From: Victivallales bacterium
GTDB taxonomy: Bacteria; Verrucomicrobiota; Lentisphaeria; Oligosphaerales; Oligosphaeraceae
Length of the DNA: 64,000 bases
NCBI GenBank assembly: GCA_017535315.1
Contig: JAFXUD010000049.1
Span: forward strand, 149,392-213,391
Direction: 5' to 3'
The notes below the pieces were generated by a model. It ran no database searches. It was given only the letters and a program-made list of their open reading frames with translations, and was not told the DNA's origin. Position numbers and translations under genes: made by a program. This document shows, one piece after another, positions 43,691 to 52,907 of the stretch; positions within the stretch are counted from its first letter, which is position 1; every line of letters begins with the position of its first letter.

Positions 43691-43772
43691 GGGACGGGGG
43701 GGACGGGAGGGACGGGAGGGACGGGAGGTGACAGCGACGTTGCTTCAGAAGCTCTGTATTGTCCCTCCCGTC
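43691..43772. repeat. GGGACGGGA minisatellite with inverted partner, copy 1
   Basis: Four overlapping G-rich units (GGGACGGG..., 43691-43728) are followed 32 bp later by GTCCCTCCCGTC (43761-43772), an exact inverse of the unit, so the block can fold. A similar arrangement occurs at 57690-57776. The rest of the 43458-43954 gap shows no gene. Confidence 0.75.
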
Positions 43773-43954
43773 TCATTAGTTTTTTTTCAGGAGCAAAAAC
43801 GTGATGTCGTTGTTTACCTTGCCAATGGTGCGTTTTTGAAGAGGTGGAAGTTGTATATCCATCGATGAGGATGTATTGTATGCTACTGTCGAGTAGAAAC
43901 ATGGTGTATAAGGCAGGTAATAGAACGAGAACGCTGGATACATTATTTGCACCT

Positions 43955-45427
43955 ATGAAAATCAAGATAGTTCCAGGGAAGAAGAGTGCTTGTGTCATTT
44001 CGCGGCACATTCATTCCGTTTTTTTTGAGTATTTTGGGCGCGTCATCTATGACGGTATCTGGGTTGGGAGGGAGAGTGCCATTCCGAACATTGACGGTTT
44101 GCGGAAAGATGTGGTTGATGGATGTCGTGAACTTGGCGTTGGCGCGATGCGGTGGCCAGGCGGTTGTTGTGCGGACCACTACCACTGGAAGAATGGCATT
44201 GGGAAGGAACGTCCCCCAAGACTGCATCCGATTGCGGACCCAGCCAATCCTGTTTGGCGGCATGATTTTGGTACGGACGAATTCCTGCGCTTCTGCGAAC
44301 TCACGGGTGCTGACCCGATCTTGACCGTCAACACGGCGACGGGGTCGCCAGAGGAGTTTCTGGACTGGTATGAATATGTCAATGCCCCCAAAGAGACGAA
44401 GTATGGGGCGTTGCGCACAGCAAACGGCCACCCCGAGCCGTACAATGTACAGTATTGGGGGATAGGCAACACCGACGAGAATGTCTGGCACATCGACTAC
44501 AACAATCCCGTGGCATACGCGCGGAACTATCTCAAATATCAAACAGTGCTGCGCGAGGACAGAAAACATCTTTATTTCATCGGACTAGGACTCTCCATGC
44601 GACATGGCTTGCCTGGATGGACAGGGAAGGCATTGGACCACATCACGCGCAACCAGCGTGCCCTGCCGCCCGATGCGCTGTCTGTGCACCACTATCTTGG
44701 CGGTGCCAAGCAGGGCGGCAAACTGTGCGGGGATGCTGTTGATTTCGACGAAGAGGGGTACTATTCCCTGCTGAATTTGCTTGAACGCTACCAGTATGAC
44801 ATCGACCTTCATCGCATGGTCATACGAGAACACGCAGGACCAAATGCCAAAACGAAGGTCTGCTTTGACGAATGGGGCACCTGGCACCCCGAGGCGACCT
44901 TTGCCAACAATCAGAACCAGCGACAAACGCTTCGCGACGCCATATTTGCCGCGTTGGCCCTTCACATCTTCTATCGCAATTGCGATATTGTGGAGTTTGC
45001 AATGGAGACGCAGCTCTGCAATCTCCTGCAGAGCCTCTTCGAGACGTGCGGAGAGAAATGCTACAGGACACCGACATTCTACGCCATGAAACTGCTGAAG
45101 GAGCACCTGGGGCAGAGGCTTGCCTCCGTTCTGCCAGACGATGTGGATGAAGATTTGGATGTTATCGCCAGCGTCTCGAATGATGGACAGGAGATGGCAG
45201 TGAGCCTGGTCAACAGGCATCTTCATGATGCCAAAGCCATCATGTTGGAATTGCCGCCTGGCGAATGGAAAGTTGCAAAGTCGGAGATTATCACCGCCGA
45301 TGACATCCATGCGCGCAACTCCTTTGACGCTCCTGAAGTCGTGTGTGACCGACCGTTTACACTTTTGGATGTTCATACTCTTGAACTGCCGCCACATAGC
45401 ATTGTACGAATTGCGCTGAAACAATAG
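43955..45427 (+). CDS. GH51-like alpha-L-arabinofuranosidase with altered acid/base motif
   Basis: A 490-residue protein without a signal peptide. The TIM barrel matches GH51: F-F-E-Y-F-G-R-V-I-Y-D-G-I-W-V-G, M-R-W-P-G-G-C-C-A-D-H-Y-H-W, Y-W-G-I-G-N, and the nucleophile motif C-F-D-E-W (Glu about 306). GH51 normally has G-N-E at the acid/base position, but this protein reads G-N-T-D-E (Thr 173, then Glu 175), so the acid/base is displaced or lost. The C-terminal beta domain (about 380-490) is present. Retaining cleavage of arabinofuranosides is expected if Glu 175 can substitute. The start at 43955 (M-K-I-K-I-V-P-G) was chosen because the upstream extension is not protein-like. There is no clear ribosome-binding site. 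Confidence 0.8.
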   Translation: MKIKIVPGKKSACVISRHIHSVFFEYFGRVIYDGIWVGRESAIPNIDGLRKDVVDGCRELGVGAMRWPGGCCADHYHWKNGIGKERPPRLHPIADPANPVWRHDFGTDEFLRFCELTGADPILTVNTATGSPEEFLDWYEYVNAPKETKYGALRTANGHPEPYNVQYWGIGNTDENVWHIDYNNPVAYARNYLKYQTVLREDRKHLYFIGLGLSMRHGLPGWTGKALDHITRNQRALPPDALSVHHYLGGAKQGGKLCGDAVDFDEEGYYSLLNLLERYQYDIDLHRMVIREHAGPNAKTKVCFDEWGTWHPEATFANNQNQRQTLRDAIFAALALHIFYRNCDIVEFAMETQLCNLLQSLFETCGEKCYRTPTFYAMKLLKEHLGQRLASVLPDDVDEDLDVIASVSNDGQEMAVSLVNRHLHDAKAIMLELPPGEWKVAKSEIITADDIHARNSFDAPEVVCDRPFTLLDVHTLELPPHSIVRIALKQ

Positions 45428-45460
45428 AGGCGAACGAAAACGGCCATCCATTCAGGCTGT

Positions 45461-48391
45461 TCATGCGTGCTGAGAGTTTTCCTTTGCCTGAAGAACGCTG
45501 ATGATGGTCTCTTCCATTTTCTTGGAATTGATGGGCTTGACAATGAAGTCATTCATACCTGCGTCGAGGGCGTTTTGGATATCTTCCTGGAAGGCATTGG
45601 CAGTCATGGCGATGATTGGAATCTTCGAAAGCCTTGGGTCGTCGAGGGAACGGATGATTTTGGTCGCCTCGTAGCCGTTCATCTCAGGCATCTGGATATC
45701 CATCAGGATGGCCTTGTATGTATCATCAGGGGGAGAAATCACGACCTTGTCAACGGCAATCTTGCCGTTTTCCGCCGTGTCCAGTTGGAAGCCGATTTTC
45801 TCAAGGAGCATCGTTGCGATTTCACGATTGATTTCATTGTCCTCCACAAGGAGCAGCTTGGTGTTTGGGATGTCAAGGGAAAGGAGATTGTCAGTTGTTT
45901 GTGTCTGCGCACCCTTTTTCTGCCGGGGTGGCTCTGCCCGCTTCAGGAAAAACGACACGACGAACTTGGTTCCTTTTCCTGGTGCAGTGTTGACGGTGAT
46001 GGAGGCGTTCATCATATCGACAATTTTCTTGGTGATGGCCATCCCGAGGCCAGTTCCCTGAATGCTGCTGACGGTGCTGGTCTGCTCTCGTTCAAAGGGT
46101 TTGAAGAGTTTGGCGACGAACTCCTGTGACATGCCGATGCCAGTGTCCATCACCTGGAGTTCATAGTTGCCTCCTTCCTCGGTGCTGCAGATCTGGTGGA
46201 GTTTCACATCGACCTTTCCGTGGTCCATCGTGTATTTGCAGGCGTTGCTGATGAGGTTCAGCAGGATGCTGTCGAAGTGCTTTTTGTCGCACATCATCCA
46301 ACGGTCCTTGATTTTGGATGCATCGATGTTGAAAGTGATATGCTTCATCTCCATCTGCAAGGCGAACATGTCCTGCATTTCCTCCATGATTTTGACGAGG
46401 TCTGTGGGTGCAGGCTTAAGCTGCATCTTGCCGTTTTCGATGCGGCTCATCTCCAGGATGTCGTTGATAAGGGTGAGGAGGTGCTGGCTGGAGGCGTCGA
46501 TCTTCTTTAGATAATCGTGTATCTGTGCCTCATCGATGCCCTTTCGCCTTGCAAGTTCCGTGAATCCGATGATGGCGTTCATCGGGGTGCGTAGGTCGTG
46601 GGACATATTGAAGAGAAAAGTGCTTTTTGCCTTGTTGCTCTCTACCGCCTTGATTCTGTCCAGTTCCGTCTTGCTTTCGCGCTTTTTCATGACGGAGTAG
46701 ATGCGGAACATGATGATGAGGGCGAGCATAATAAGCCCCATGTGCATCAGGCTGTGCCAGAGCAGGGAATCGCGGATGGAGTTGACCTGTTTCCTCAGAT
46801 GCTCCTCCTCTTCCTGGATGAACTGGGGTTCGGGTGTAATACCCTGTTTTCTTAATTCCTCCTTGTGGAATGCGCTTGTGTTCTCAATGGCGTCTTCCGC
46901 TTCCTCGTGAATGCTCTGCTGCATCCACATTAGGGATGAGAAGAAAATCAGAAAAATCAGGGAAAGCCAGACGACCGTTGATTTCCCGAAGCGGTTGAGC
47001 CTGTCCCTGTCGAAGATGAAGTTGAAGTAGATGATGCCAAGGACGCTCCAGACCGTGAGAATCAGGAAGGATTCGGCAGAGGGGAGGAGGATTGCCCAGC
47101 GGGTGGGGCAGAGCAGGAACAGGAGGAAGAAGAAGGAGCTTACCATGCCCAGGATGCCTGTCACCTGGTACAGGTCGTTGTGATTTCTGCGTGCTGTAAT
47201 ATAGGTGGCTAAAGATGTGTAACCGTATGCGATGCCCGCGCTGATAGTGGTGATGTCTGTGATCCAGCCGACTGCTGTACGCCCCAGGAAGGGGCCGACC
47301 ATGGAGATGAGCATGATGTAGAAAATGGCGTTGCCAGGGTTGCCGAATCTGTTTTTCCTGGAGAACCACTGTGGGAGGATGCCGTTTTCGGAGAGGACGC
47401 AGGTCATGCGTCCTGTTGCACGGTAGAAGCCCAGCAGAGTTGTCCCAAGGGCGGAGATGGCGGTGATGCTCAGAAGACAGACACCCCATTTGCCTGCGAC
47501 AGCATTCATCACGAAAAGCGTGGGCATTGTTTCCTTGTCATTGAGGTCGTCCAGGGCTCCGATGTATTCCATCAGGCTATTGAATCCTTCTGGTCGCTGG
47601 AGAGTGCTGACAAAGGTCATCAGGATGTAGCAGAGGCCGCCTGCCAAGACGGAAAATAGCATCAACAAAAATGCCTTTTGGGTCGAAAAACGGTATTCGG
47701 CTGCCACGTTGGAGACCACCTCGAAGCCGATGAATGCCCAAGGGGCCAACGCCATGATGTTCAGGATGCCACTTAAGGAGAGTTTTTCGTCGGCAATGGC
47801 CTTGCGTGCCAGGGAAACATCTCCCTTGATGCAGGCGATGGCAAAGCAGAGGACCACGCCTGCCAGCAGCGTCAGTCCCATGAGTGTATTCAGGCTCCGT
47901 ACGATTTTGCCAGCACGGATGGCGGCGATTCCAAAGAAGACAATCAGCCCGATGGTCGCGACGACCTCGCCGAAGTAGATGTCGTACTCCGCCACTTGGT
48001 AGTGGAAGCCGAAGTCCAGCATAATCCCGAAGATTCTGCGGAAGATCTGCATGAATGCCGTGGCGTTTGCCCAGATGATGGCCACGTATGCCATCCGCAG
48101 GAACCAGGCGCAGAGATAGCCGTGGTCGTAGCCGAAAACCTCCTTTGCATAGGTGTAGGTGCCCCCGTTGTCGGGGTGCTGGTTAATCATATAGTGGTAG
48201 TTGGCGGAGATGATGACCATCAGGAGTGCGCTTAGGGAAATGGCGATGGTGGCGCCAAGAAGCCCTGCGACTGGGAGAAAGGTGCTTGCAGGCATGACAA
48301 AGCACCCCCAGCCGATGCAGCACCCGAATGAGAGGGCCCATATTCCCCATGTGGATTGCCTGTTGGTTATATCGACTTGATTATTGTCCAT
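45461..48391 (-). CDS. APC amino-acid permease fused to a hybrid histidine kinase
   Basis: A 976-residue single-chain fusion. Residues about 10-475 form an APC-family permease with about 12 helices (first helix [11 protein letters not shown], close to the APC I-G-x-G-x-x). After a roughly 70-residue loop and one more helix (about 560-580) comes a kinase: H-box N-M-S-H-D-L-R-T-P (His about 598), N-box [10 protein letters not shown]-boxes D-T-G-I-G-M and G-T-G-L-G-M. A receiver domain follows (about 845-970, L-M-D-I-Q-M-P, Asp about 898). By analogy with CbrA-type transporter-kinases it may sense amino-acid binding or flux and phosphorylate itself, with phosphate passing to a separate HPt. It is 27 bp downstream of the large hybrid kinase. 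Confidence 0.9.
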   Translation of the reverse strand: MDNNQVDITNRQSTWGIWALSFGCCIGWGCFVMPASTFLPVAGLLGATIAISLSALLMVIISANYHYMINQHPDNGGTYTYAKEVFGYDHGYLCAWFLRMAYVAIIWANATAFMQIFRRIFGIMLDFGFHYQVAEYDIYFGEVVATIGLIVFFGIAAIRAGKIVRSLNTLMGLTLLAGVVLCFAIACIKGDVSLARKAIADEKLSLSGILNIMALAPWAFIGFEVVSNVAAEYRFSTQKAFLLMLFSVLAGGLCYILMTFVSTLQRPEGFNSLMEYIGALDDLNDKETMPTLFVMNAVAGKWGVCLLSITAISALGTTLLGFYRATGRMTCVLSENGILPQWFSRKNRFGNPGNAIFYIMLISMVGPFLGRTAVGWITDITTISAGIAYGYTSLATYITARRNHNDLYQVTGILGMVSSFFFLLFLLCPTRWAILLPSAESFLILTVWSVLGIIYFNFIFDRDRLNRFGKSTVVWLSLIFLIFFSSLMWMQQSIHEEAEDAIENTSAFHKEELRKQGITPEPQFIQEEEEHLRKQVNSIRDSLLWHSLMHMGLIMLALIIMFRIYSVMKKRESKTELDRIKAVESNKAKSTFLFNMSHDLRTPMNAIIGFTELARRKGIDEAQIHDYLKKIDASSQHLLTLINDILEMSRIENGKMQLKPAPTDLVKIMEEMQDMFALQMEMKHITFNIDASKIKDRWMMCDKKHFDSILLNLISNACKYTMDHGKVDVKLHQICSTEEGGNYELQVMDTGIGMSQEFVAKLFKPFEREQTSTVSSIQGTGLGMAITKKIVDMMNASITVNTAPGKGTKFVVSFFLKRAEPPRQKKGAQTQTTDNLLSLDIPNTKLLLVEDNEINREIATMLLEKIGFQLDTAENGKIAVDKVVISPPDDTYKAILMDIQMPEMNGYEATKIIRSLDDPRLSKIPIIAMTANAFQEDIQNALDAGMNDFIVKPINSKKMEETIISVLQAKENSQHA

Positions 48392-48418
48392 TATCTCTAA
48401 CGCAGTCGCACAGGAAAC

Positions 48419-51400
48419 TCATTTTTTAGGCAGGGTGTTGTAGAGTTTATCGAAGAGTATGCTCAATGCCTCAATGGTGATGGGTTTGAAAAGCACATCG
48501 TTGAAGAGTTCGCTATTGCCCTCTTCCTTTGCGAAGTCAACCTCGCCTGTGATGACAAAAATGGGCATGTCATGGAAGCGTTTGTCCGCACGGATTTTTT
48601 GTGCAAGTTGTCTGCCGTCAGCCTTGGGCATTCTGGCGTCTGTGAGAGTGACATCGATATGGTTGTTCTGGATGATTTCAAAGGCGTGGACACCATCTTT
48701 TGCCGTATAGATGTTCTTGATGCCCATCCTTTTCAGGATTGCCTGCAGAACACTCAAGTTCAGGGGGACGTCATCCACCAGCAGCACGTTGAGGTTGCTG
48801 ATTTCTGATGGCAGCGAGTTGACTGGTGGCGGGGCTGGCTTGGGCGGCGGCTGAATTGACATCATGCTGTATTTGATGCCAGGTATGACGGCACCGAAGG
48901 TGCTGCCGTGTCCGACGACGCTTCGAATCCACTGGCGTCCTCCCATCTGGCTTAGCATGTTCTTGCAGATGGCCAGTCCAAGTCCCGAGCCTTCTTGCTG
49001 CTGTTCGGGATTGCCAAGTTGTACAAAAGGTTGCGCCAGTTTGTTCAGGTCTTTGGCGTCAATGCCGATGCCTGTGTCAATGACCTCGAACTCCAGCGTG
49101 CCTGTGTTGAAGTTGTCCTTGGTGAACTTTGCATGAAGTGTGACGGAGCCAGCGGGGGTGAACTTGACGGCATTGCCGATGTAGTTGGTGAGAATCTGGC
49201 GTATCCGCTGTATATCGAACTCAATGATGGGCATTGGCTCGATATCGACGATAAGCTGGAGGTTGTTTTTCTGGGCCATCAGGGAGAAGATGTTCATCAC
49301 ATCGTGACCGACTTTGTTGAAGTCGTGCGGCTCGTTGTTGAACTTCGTGCGTCCCTGGTCAAGGCGGGAGAGGTCCAGAACGTCATCGATGAGCACCTTA
49401 AGCATGTTTCCGCTGAACATAATGTTGTTCAGATATTCTTTTTCCTCCTGGGGAGTGCAGTCTCCAAAACTCAGGAGCTTGGCAAAGCCCAGAATGGAGT
49501 TCAACGGTGTTCTGATGTCGTGGCTTACCGAGGCGAAGAAAAGGCTTTTGGTTTTCTGGGCTTCGAGGGCCTTGTCGCGTTCCGTCAACAGTTGTGCGTT
49601 GGTATTGTGGCGGATAATCATCATCTCCACAAAATGCGCGAAGTTGACGAGGAGTTTTTTTTCTTCAGGAGAGAGGGTGAAGTTCGTATTGTCAAAGAAA
49701 AGTCCCAGATGGCCCCAGAACTTTCCATCGACCATCAGACGGATTCCATGAAACGCCTTGAGATTCTGCGACTGGACAAGTCCGCCCCACAGGTCGTTTT
49801 CCATTAGCAGTTCCTGCCCTTGACAGGAATAAATGGCGTTTCCACCATAATAGCGGATAAGCTCCTTAAGGAGTTTTTCGGGTTTTCTTCCCAGATAGGA
49901 GAAGACATCCTCGCCATTGCGCTGGTAGGAAACCACGATTGGTGATTCTCCAACCCCCACGTTTAGTTTGAACACGAAGGCAAACTTGGCCGAATAATAG
50001 TTCACCAGTTTGGTGATTGCCCCCAGAAGGGCAGTGTTCAGGTCGTCCTCTGAAATCAGGGATGAGAGCAGGGATGAGAGCAGGTGTTCGCGTTGATACA
50101 TCCAGTTCAAATCCGTCACGTCAATGGATGTGCCTATGATGCGTTTGAGGTTGCCATCGGGTGACTGGACTTTGTTGAACTCCTCCTGGAAATATCGTTT
50201 TCCGATTTTACGCGTTCTGCTGTAGGAGTTTCGATCGTTGTTTGTGAGTTCCTCGATTGGTGAAATGCCGTGCTCGTCCCTGAAGGCGTCGAGAAAGCCT
50301 TGACGTGACTTTTTCTGCATTTCCTCTTCGTTGATTCCCAAAATATTGTAGAAGCCGTGGTTGCCTCGAAGAAAGTTTCCGTTGGGGTCTGCAATGACGA
50401 CGGGGAAGGGGGAGTTCTCAAGGACAACGCTGGTCTCCTGTGCGTTGTCGAGGGCATTTTGTGCATGTTTTTCACGCTCTATGACAAGCTCGATGATGCT
50501 GGAGAGAATCCTCATCTGTGTCATGATCTGCGCGTCAAACTCGATGCGTTTTGAGAACCGCAGCACAATCAGCCCAGCAAAGGTGTTTTCCTTGAAAAGG
50601 GGTATGGTGATTTGCGAGACGGTTTTGCCTTCTTCATTGTTGATATCGAGGCATTTGATTTTGCGTGTGTCTTGTGCCGCCACGTCAAGGTTGTTGAAAA
50701 TAGAACAATTCGCGCATTTCTCCGTCAGGTCCTGAAACTCCTTCTTGTCAACACGGCAAAATGGCTGCAGTATCCCGTTTTTGTTCAATGACGAGACACA
50801 GATTCGGTCACAGGTCGGCATGATGTTTTTCAATTCCGTGATGACGGAATGCATGAAATCCTTGAAGGAGAGGTTTGCGACGGCATGTCGAAGCAGTGTG
50901 CTAGTGAATTGCTCGTTGTGGATGTCGGTTGTCAGTCCGTCCTTTTCTTCCTGAAGGGCATGTATTTGGTTCATCATGGAGTCCATGATGATGCCGCCAT
51001 AGAGTTTTTCATTCTGGAAAATCTCCAGGTACATGCGGATGCTTGCCTTGGAGATTGGCTTGAGAAGCAGGGCGTTCATTCCTGAGAATATCGCTTTTTC
51101 AACCAAGGAGGCGGATGAGTTGCCAGATATTCCTATTATGGGAAGCTTCACAATATCCGCCCTGTTGTTTTTGCGTATTTCCGAAGCCGTCTCAAAGCCG
51201 TTCATGCCAGGCATAAAGATGTCCATGAAGACGAGCAGGTAGGTGTTTGGCTCTGAAGTGGACAGCCGTTCTAGTGCGCTTTTGCCGTCATTGACGATAT
51301 CCGCCTGGACCTTGAAGGTTTCGAAGGCATTCTGAAGCACAGTCGCCGTGAGGTCGTTGTCATCGACGATAAGAACTCTCACGCCTGAAAAGTCAGCGTC

Positions 51401-52240
51401 TTGGAGTTGACTGTTTGCCGTGGATTCACGAAGCAGTTTCAGAAGGACATTTCGGACATTGTTTTTCTGGAATGGTGTGAGAACATAGGCGTTCAAAGCC
51501 AATTCAGTGGCTTTCGTCTCTATTTCCGCCCAGTTGGAGGCAACGGCGATGATATGCTTGAATGTGTTGAAGCAAAAGAGTTTGAGTCTTGTCGTGAGAG
51601 AATAACCCTGGCTCTGGTTGACCCATTTCACAAAGGCGAAATCGACGGTTCTGGCATGTTCGGCAACGTCGGCAACCTCGTTGAAATCCGTAAAGACCTG
51701 GACACTGATGCCATAGCCTTCGAGAATTGTCGCCAAGGGGGCGACGCTTTCGGTGTCGTCCGAAAGGATGTAGGCTGATTTTCCGCTAAGCTCCTCCTCG
51801 TTGCCATCAACCTGTCCTAAAAAAGCCTGGTTGATGGTCCTGCGGAGGGTGGAATATAGCGTCTCTGGGTTTATTGGTTTGCAGATCCAACCATTCATGC
51901 CTGCTGAATAAATGCGGTCAGTATCGGTTGAATCCGTCAAATTGAGCATGGCGATAATGGGGAGGCGTGCCATGGAGACTGTGCCGTAACCGCGTATTTT
52001 GCTGGTTGTCTCAAAGCCATCCATGCCAGGCATGTGCAAATCCATCAAAACGCATCCAAACGCTGAACTTTCTCTTGTGGAGAGAATCTCCAACGCTTCC
52101 CGTCCAGAATTCACGGCTTTGGCTTCGATATTGATGTCGGAAAGCAGTTCAAGGATGAATTGGGCCTGATACTCGTTGTCATCGACGACGAGCACCTTGA
52201 TTTCGCTCAGATCCAAATATTTGTCTATCACATTTCCCAT
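48419..52240 (-). CDS. Multi-receiver hybrid sensor histidine kinase (cytoplasmic)
   Basis: A protein of about 1273 residues without membrane helices. Domain order: receiver 1 (about 15-135, V-L-V-V-D-D-N and L-M-D-L-H-M-P); a degenerate receiver (about 150-285) lacking the phosphorylatable Asp; receiver 2 (about 295-415, V-D-D-N-D and F-M-D-I-F-M-P); GAF-like (about 460-600); PAS (about 605-730); a second GAF-like region (about 745-885); HisKA with F-F-A-S-V-S-H-D-I-R-T-P (His about 910); ATPase (about 1010-1125, D-T-G-I-G-I and G-S-G-L-G-L); receiver 3 (about 1150-1270, V-D-D-V-P and L-T-D-A-R-M-P). It overlaps or abuts the HPt gene: the start is TTG at 52252 (four-base overlap) or ATG at 52240, chosen here. 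It is presumably the hub of the phosphorelay. Confidence 0.88.
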   Translation of the reverse strand: MGNVIDKYLDLSEIKVLVVDDNEYQAQFILELLSDINIEAKAVNSGREALEILSTRESSAFGCVLMDLHMPGMDGFETTSKIRGYGTVSMARLPIIAMLNLTDSTDTDRIYSAGMNGWICKPINPETLYSTLRRTINQAFLGQVDGNEEELSGKSAYILSDDTESVAPLATILEGYGISVQVFTDFNEVADVAEHARTVDFAFVKWVNQSQGYSLTTRLKLFCFNTFKHIIAVASNWAEIETKATELALNAYVLTPFQKNNVRNVLLKLLRESTANSQLQDADFSGVRVLIVDDNDLTATVLQNAFETFKVQADIVNDGKSALERLSTSEPNTYLLVFMDIFMPGMNGFETASEIRKNNRADIVKLPIIGISGNSSASLVEKAIFSGMNALLLKPISKASIRMYLEIFQNEKLYGGIIMDSMMNQIHALQEEKDGLTTDIHNEQFTSTLLRHAVANLSFKDFMHSVITELKNIMPTCDRICVSSLNKNGILQPFCRVDKKEFQDLTEKCANCSIFNNLDVAAQDTRKIKCLDINNEEGKTVSQITIPLFKENTFAGLIVLRFSKRIEFDAQIMTQMRILSSIIELVIEREKHAQNALDNAQETSVVLENSPFPVVIADPNGNFLRGNHGFYNILGINEEEMQKKSRQGFLDAFRDEHGISPIEELTNNDRNSYSRTRKIGKRYFQEEFNKVQSPDGNLKRIIGTSIDVTDLNWMYQREHLLSSLLSSLISEDDLNTALLGAITKLVNYYSAKFAFVFKLNVGVGESPIVVSYQRNGEDVFSYLGRKPEKLLKELIRYYGGNAIYSCQGQELLMENDLWGGLVQSQNLKAFHGIRLMVDGKFWGHLGLFFDNTNFTLSPEEKKLLVNFAHFVEMMIIRHNTNAQLLTERDKALEAQKTKSLFFASVSHDIRTPLNSILGFAKLLSFGDCTPQEEKEYLNNIMFSGNMLKVLIDDVLDLSRLDQGRTKFNNEPHDFNKVGHDVMNIFSLMAQKNNLQLIVDIEPMPIIEFDIQRIRQILTNYIGNAVKFTPAGSVTLHAKFTKDNFNTGTLEFEVIDTGIGIDAKDLNKLAQPFVQLGNPEQQQEGSGLGLAICKNMLSQMGGRQWIRSVVGHGSTFGAVIPGIKYSMMSIQPPPKPAPPPVNSLPSEISNLNVLLVDDVPLNLSVLQAILKRMGIKNIYTAKDGVHAFEIIQNNHIDVTLTDARMPKADGRQLAQKIRADKRFHDMPIFVITGEVDFAKEEGNSELFNDVLFKPITIEALSILFDKLYNTLPKK

Positions 52241-52248
52241 GGTCGTCG

Positions 52249-52602
52249 TCAATTTTTGGCTATGATTTCAAGAAAATGCGCATGGAGTACCTTCAGGGAG
52301 GGGATAGCCTGCTCAAAGCCATCCATCTTTCCATTACGTGAAAGTTCCACAATATCGCTGCAGCGTTGAAACAGAGGCGTCAGACCAAGGGTTGCATACA
52401 TCCCTTTGAGGTCGTGCGATGCCTCAAAGCAGGCCTCCACATCTTTTTTTTCAAAAGCCTCCTCCAGACGGGCGAGGCTCTGGTTGTTTGCAAGATTCTT
52501 GAGCATCTTGACGTAAAAAGATTCCTTGCCCATCATGGTTTCCTGAAGCGTGTGTGAAACGGAGCAGCCTTCAGCTTCTAATGTCGTGAGAAGTGGATTC
52601 AT
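52249..52602 (-). CDS. Histidine phosphotransfer (HPt) protein
   Basis: A 117-residue all-helical protein with the HPt core F-E-A-S-H-D-L-K-G-M-Y-A-T-L-G-L. The phosphorylatable histidine is at about residue 63, and the conserved Lys and Gly follow at the usual spacing. HPt proteins carry phosphate between receiver domains and have no catalytic activity. It is first in the gene order HPt, multi-receiver kinase, permease-kinase, so it can plausibly link the receivers of the two kinases. A final response regulator with an output domain is not encoded here. A TTG ten codons upstream is in frame, but it is part of a promoter-like sequence, so I use the ATG at 52602. Confidence 0.88.
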   Translation of the reverse strand: MNPLLTTLEAEGCSVSHTLQETMMGKESFYVKMLKNLANNQSLARLEEAFEKKDVEACFEASHDLKGMYATLGLTPLFQRCSDIVELSRNGKMDGFEQAIPSLKVLHAHFLEIIAKN

Positions 52603-52603
52603 T

Positions 52604-52632
52604 TTTATAGTTAAAGTGAACTTTTGTGTCAA
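52604..52632 (-). promoter_or_regulatory. Consensus-like promoter overlapping the HPt start
   Basis: TTGACA (52632-52627), exactly 17 bp, TATAAA (52609-52604), with the HPt ATG two bases further on. If used, the mRNA would begin at or inside the start codon. Confidence 0.4.
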
Positions 52633-52726
52633 AGAATTTTAAAAGAGGTAGTATATCTCCACCTTAATATAGCGGAACTCAAAAGAAATGCAAGCTAAAT
52701 TTTGTGTGGAGTTTTTTGATGCTACC

Positions 52727-52793
52727 GATCGAGGTAATTTCAAAACTATCATCGAAATGAAGATTTCGCGCTAGTTTTGAAATTACCTCGATC
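52727..52793. repeat. 22-bp perfect inverted repeat in the divergent promoter region
   Basis: GATCGAGGTAATTTCAAAAC-TA at 52727-52748 pairs exactly with 52772-52793. The 23-nt centre contains its own CGAAAT/ATTTCG hairpin. There is no T-run. It lies between the phosphorelay and the regulator-led operon, so it could be a regulatory site, a foldback repeat or an insulator. Confidence 0.8.
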
Positions 52794-52836
52794 CTCATAG
52801 GAAATAAAGCGTGGTGAAAAAGTATTTTGGAGTCAC

Positions 52837-52907
52837 TTGAAAAGATTGTTTGTTATAGTATATTTATCAAAAATGGATATAATTAGTATAACAAAAGTAT
52901 AACAAAA
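52837..52907 (+). promoter_or_regulatory. Candidate promoter and operator of the glycan locus
   Basis: TTGAAA (52837-52842), 16 bp, TATATT (52859-52864). Two tandem copies of GTATAACAAAA (52886-52896, 52897-52907) abut the ATG of the regulator, and a related GTTATAG lies at 52852-52858. No Shine-Dalgarno sequence is present, so the repeats may be an autoregulatory operator. Confidence 0.45.
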
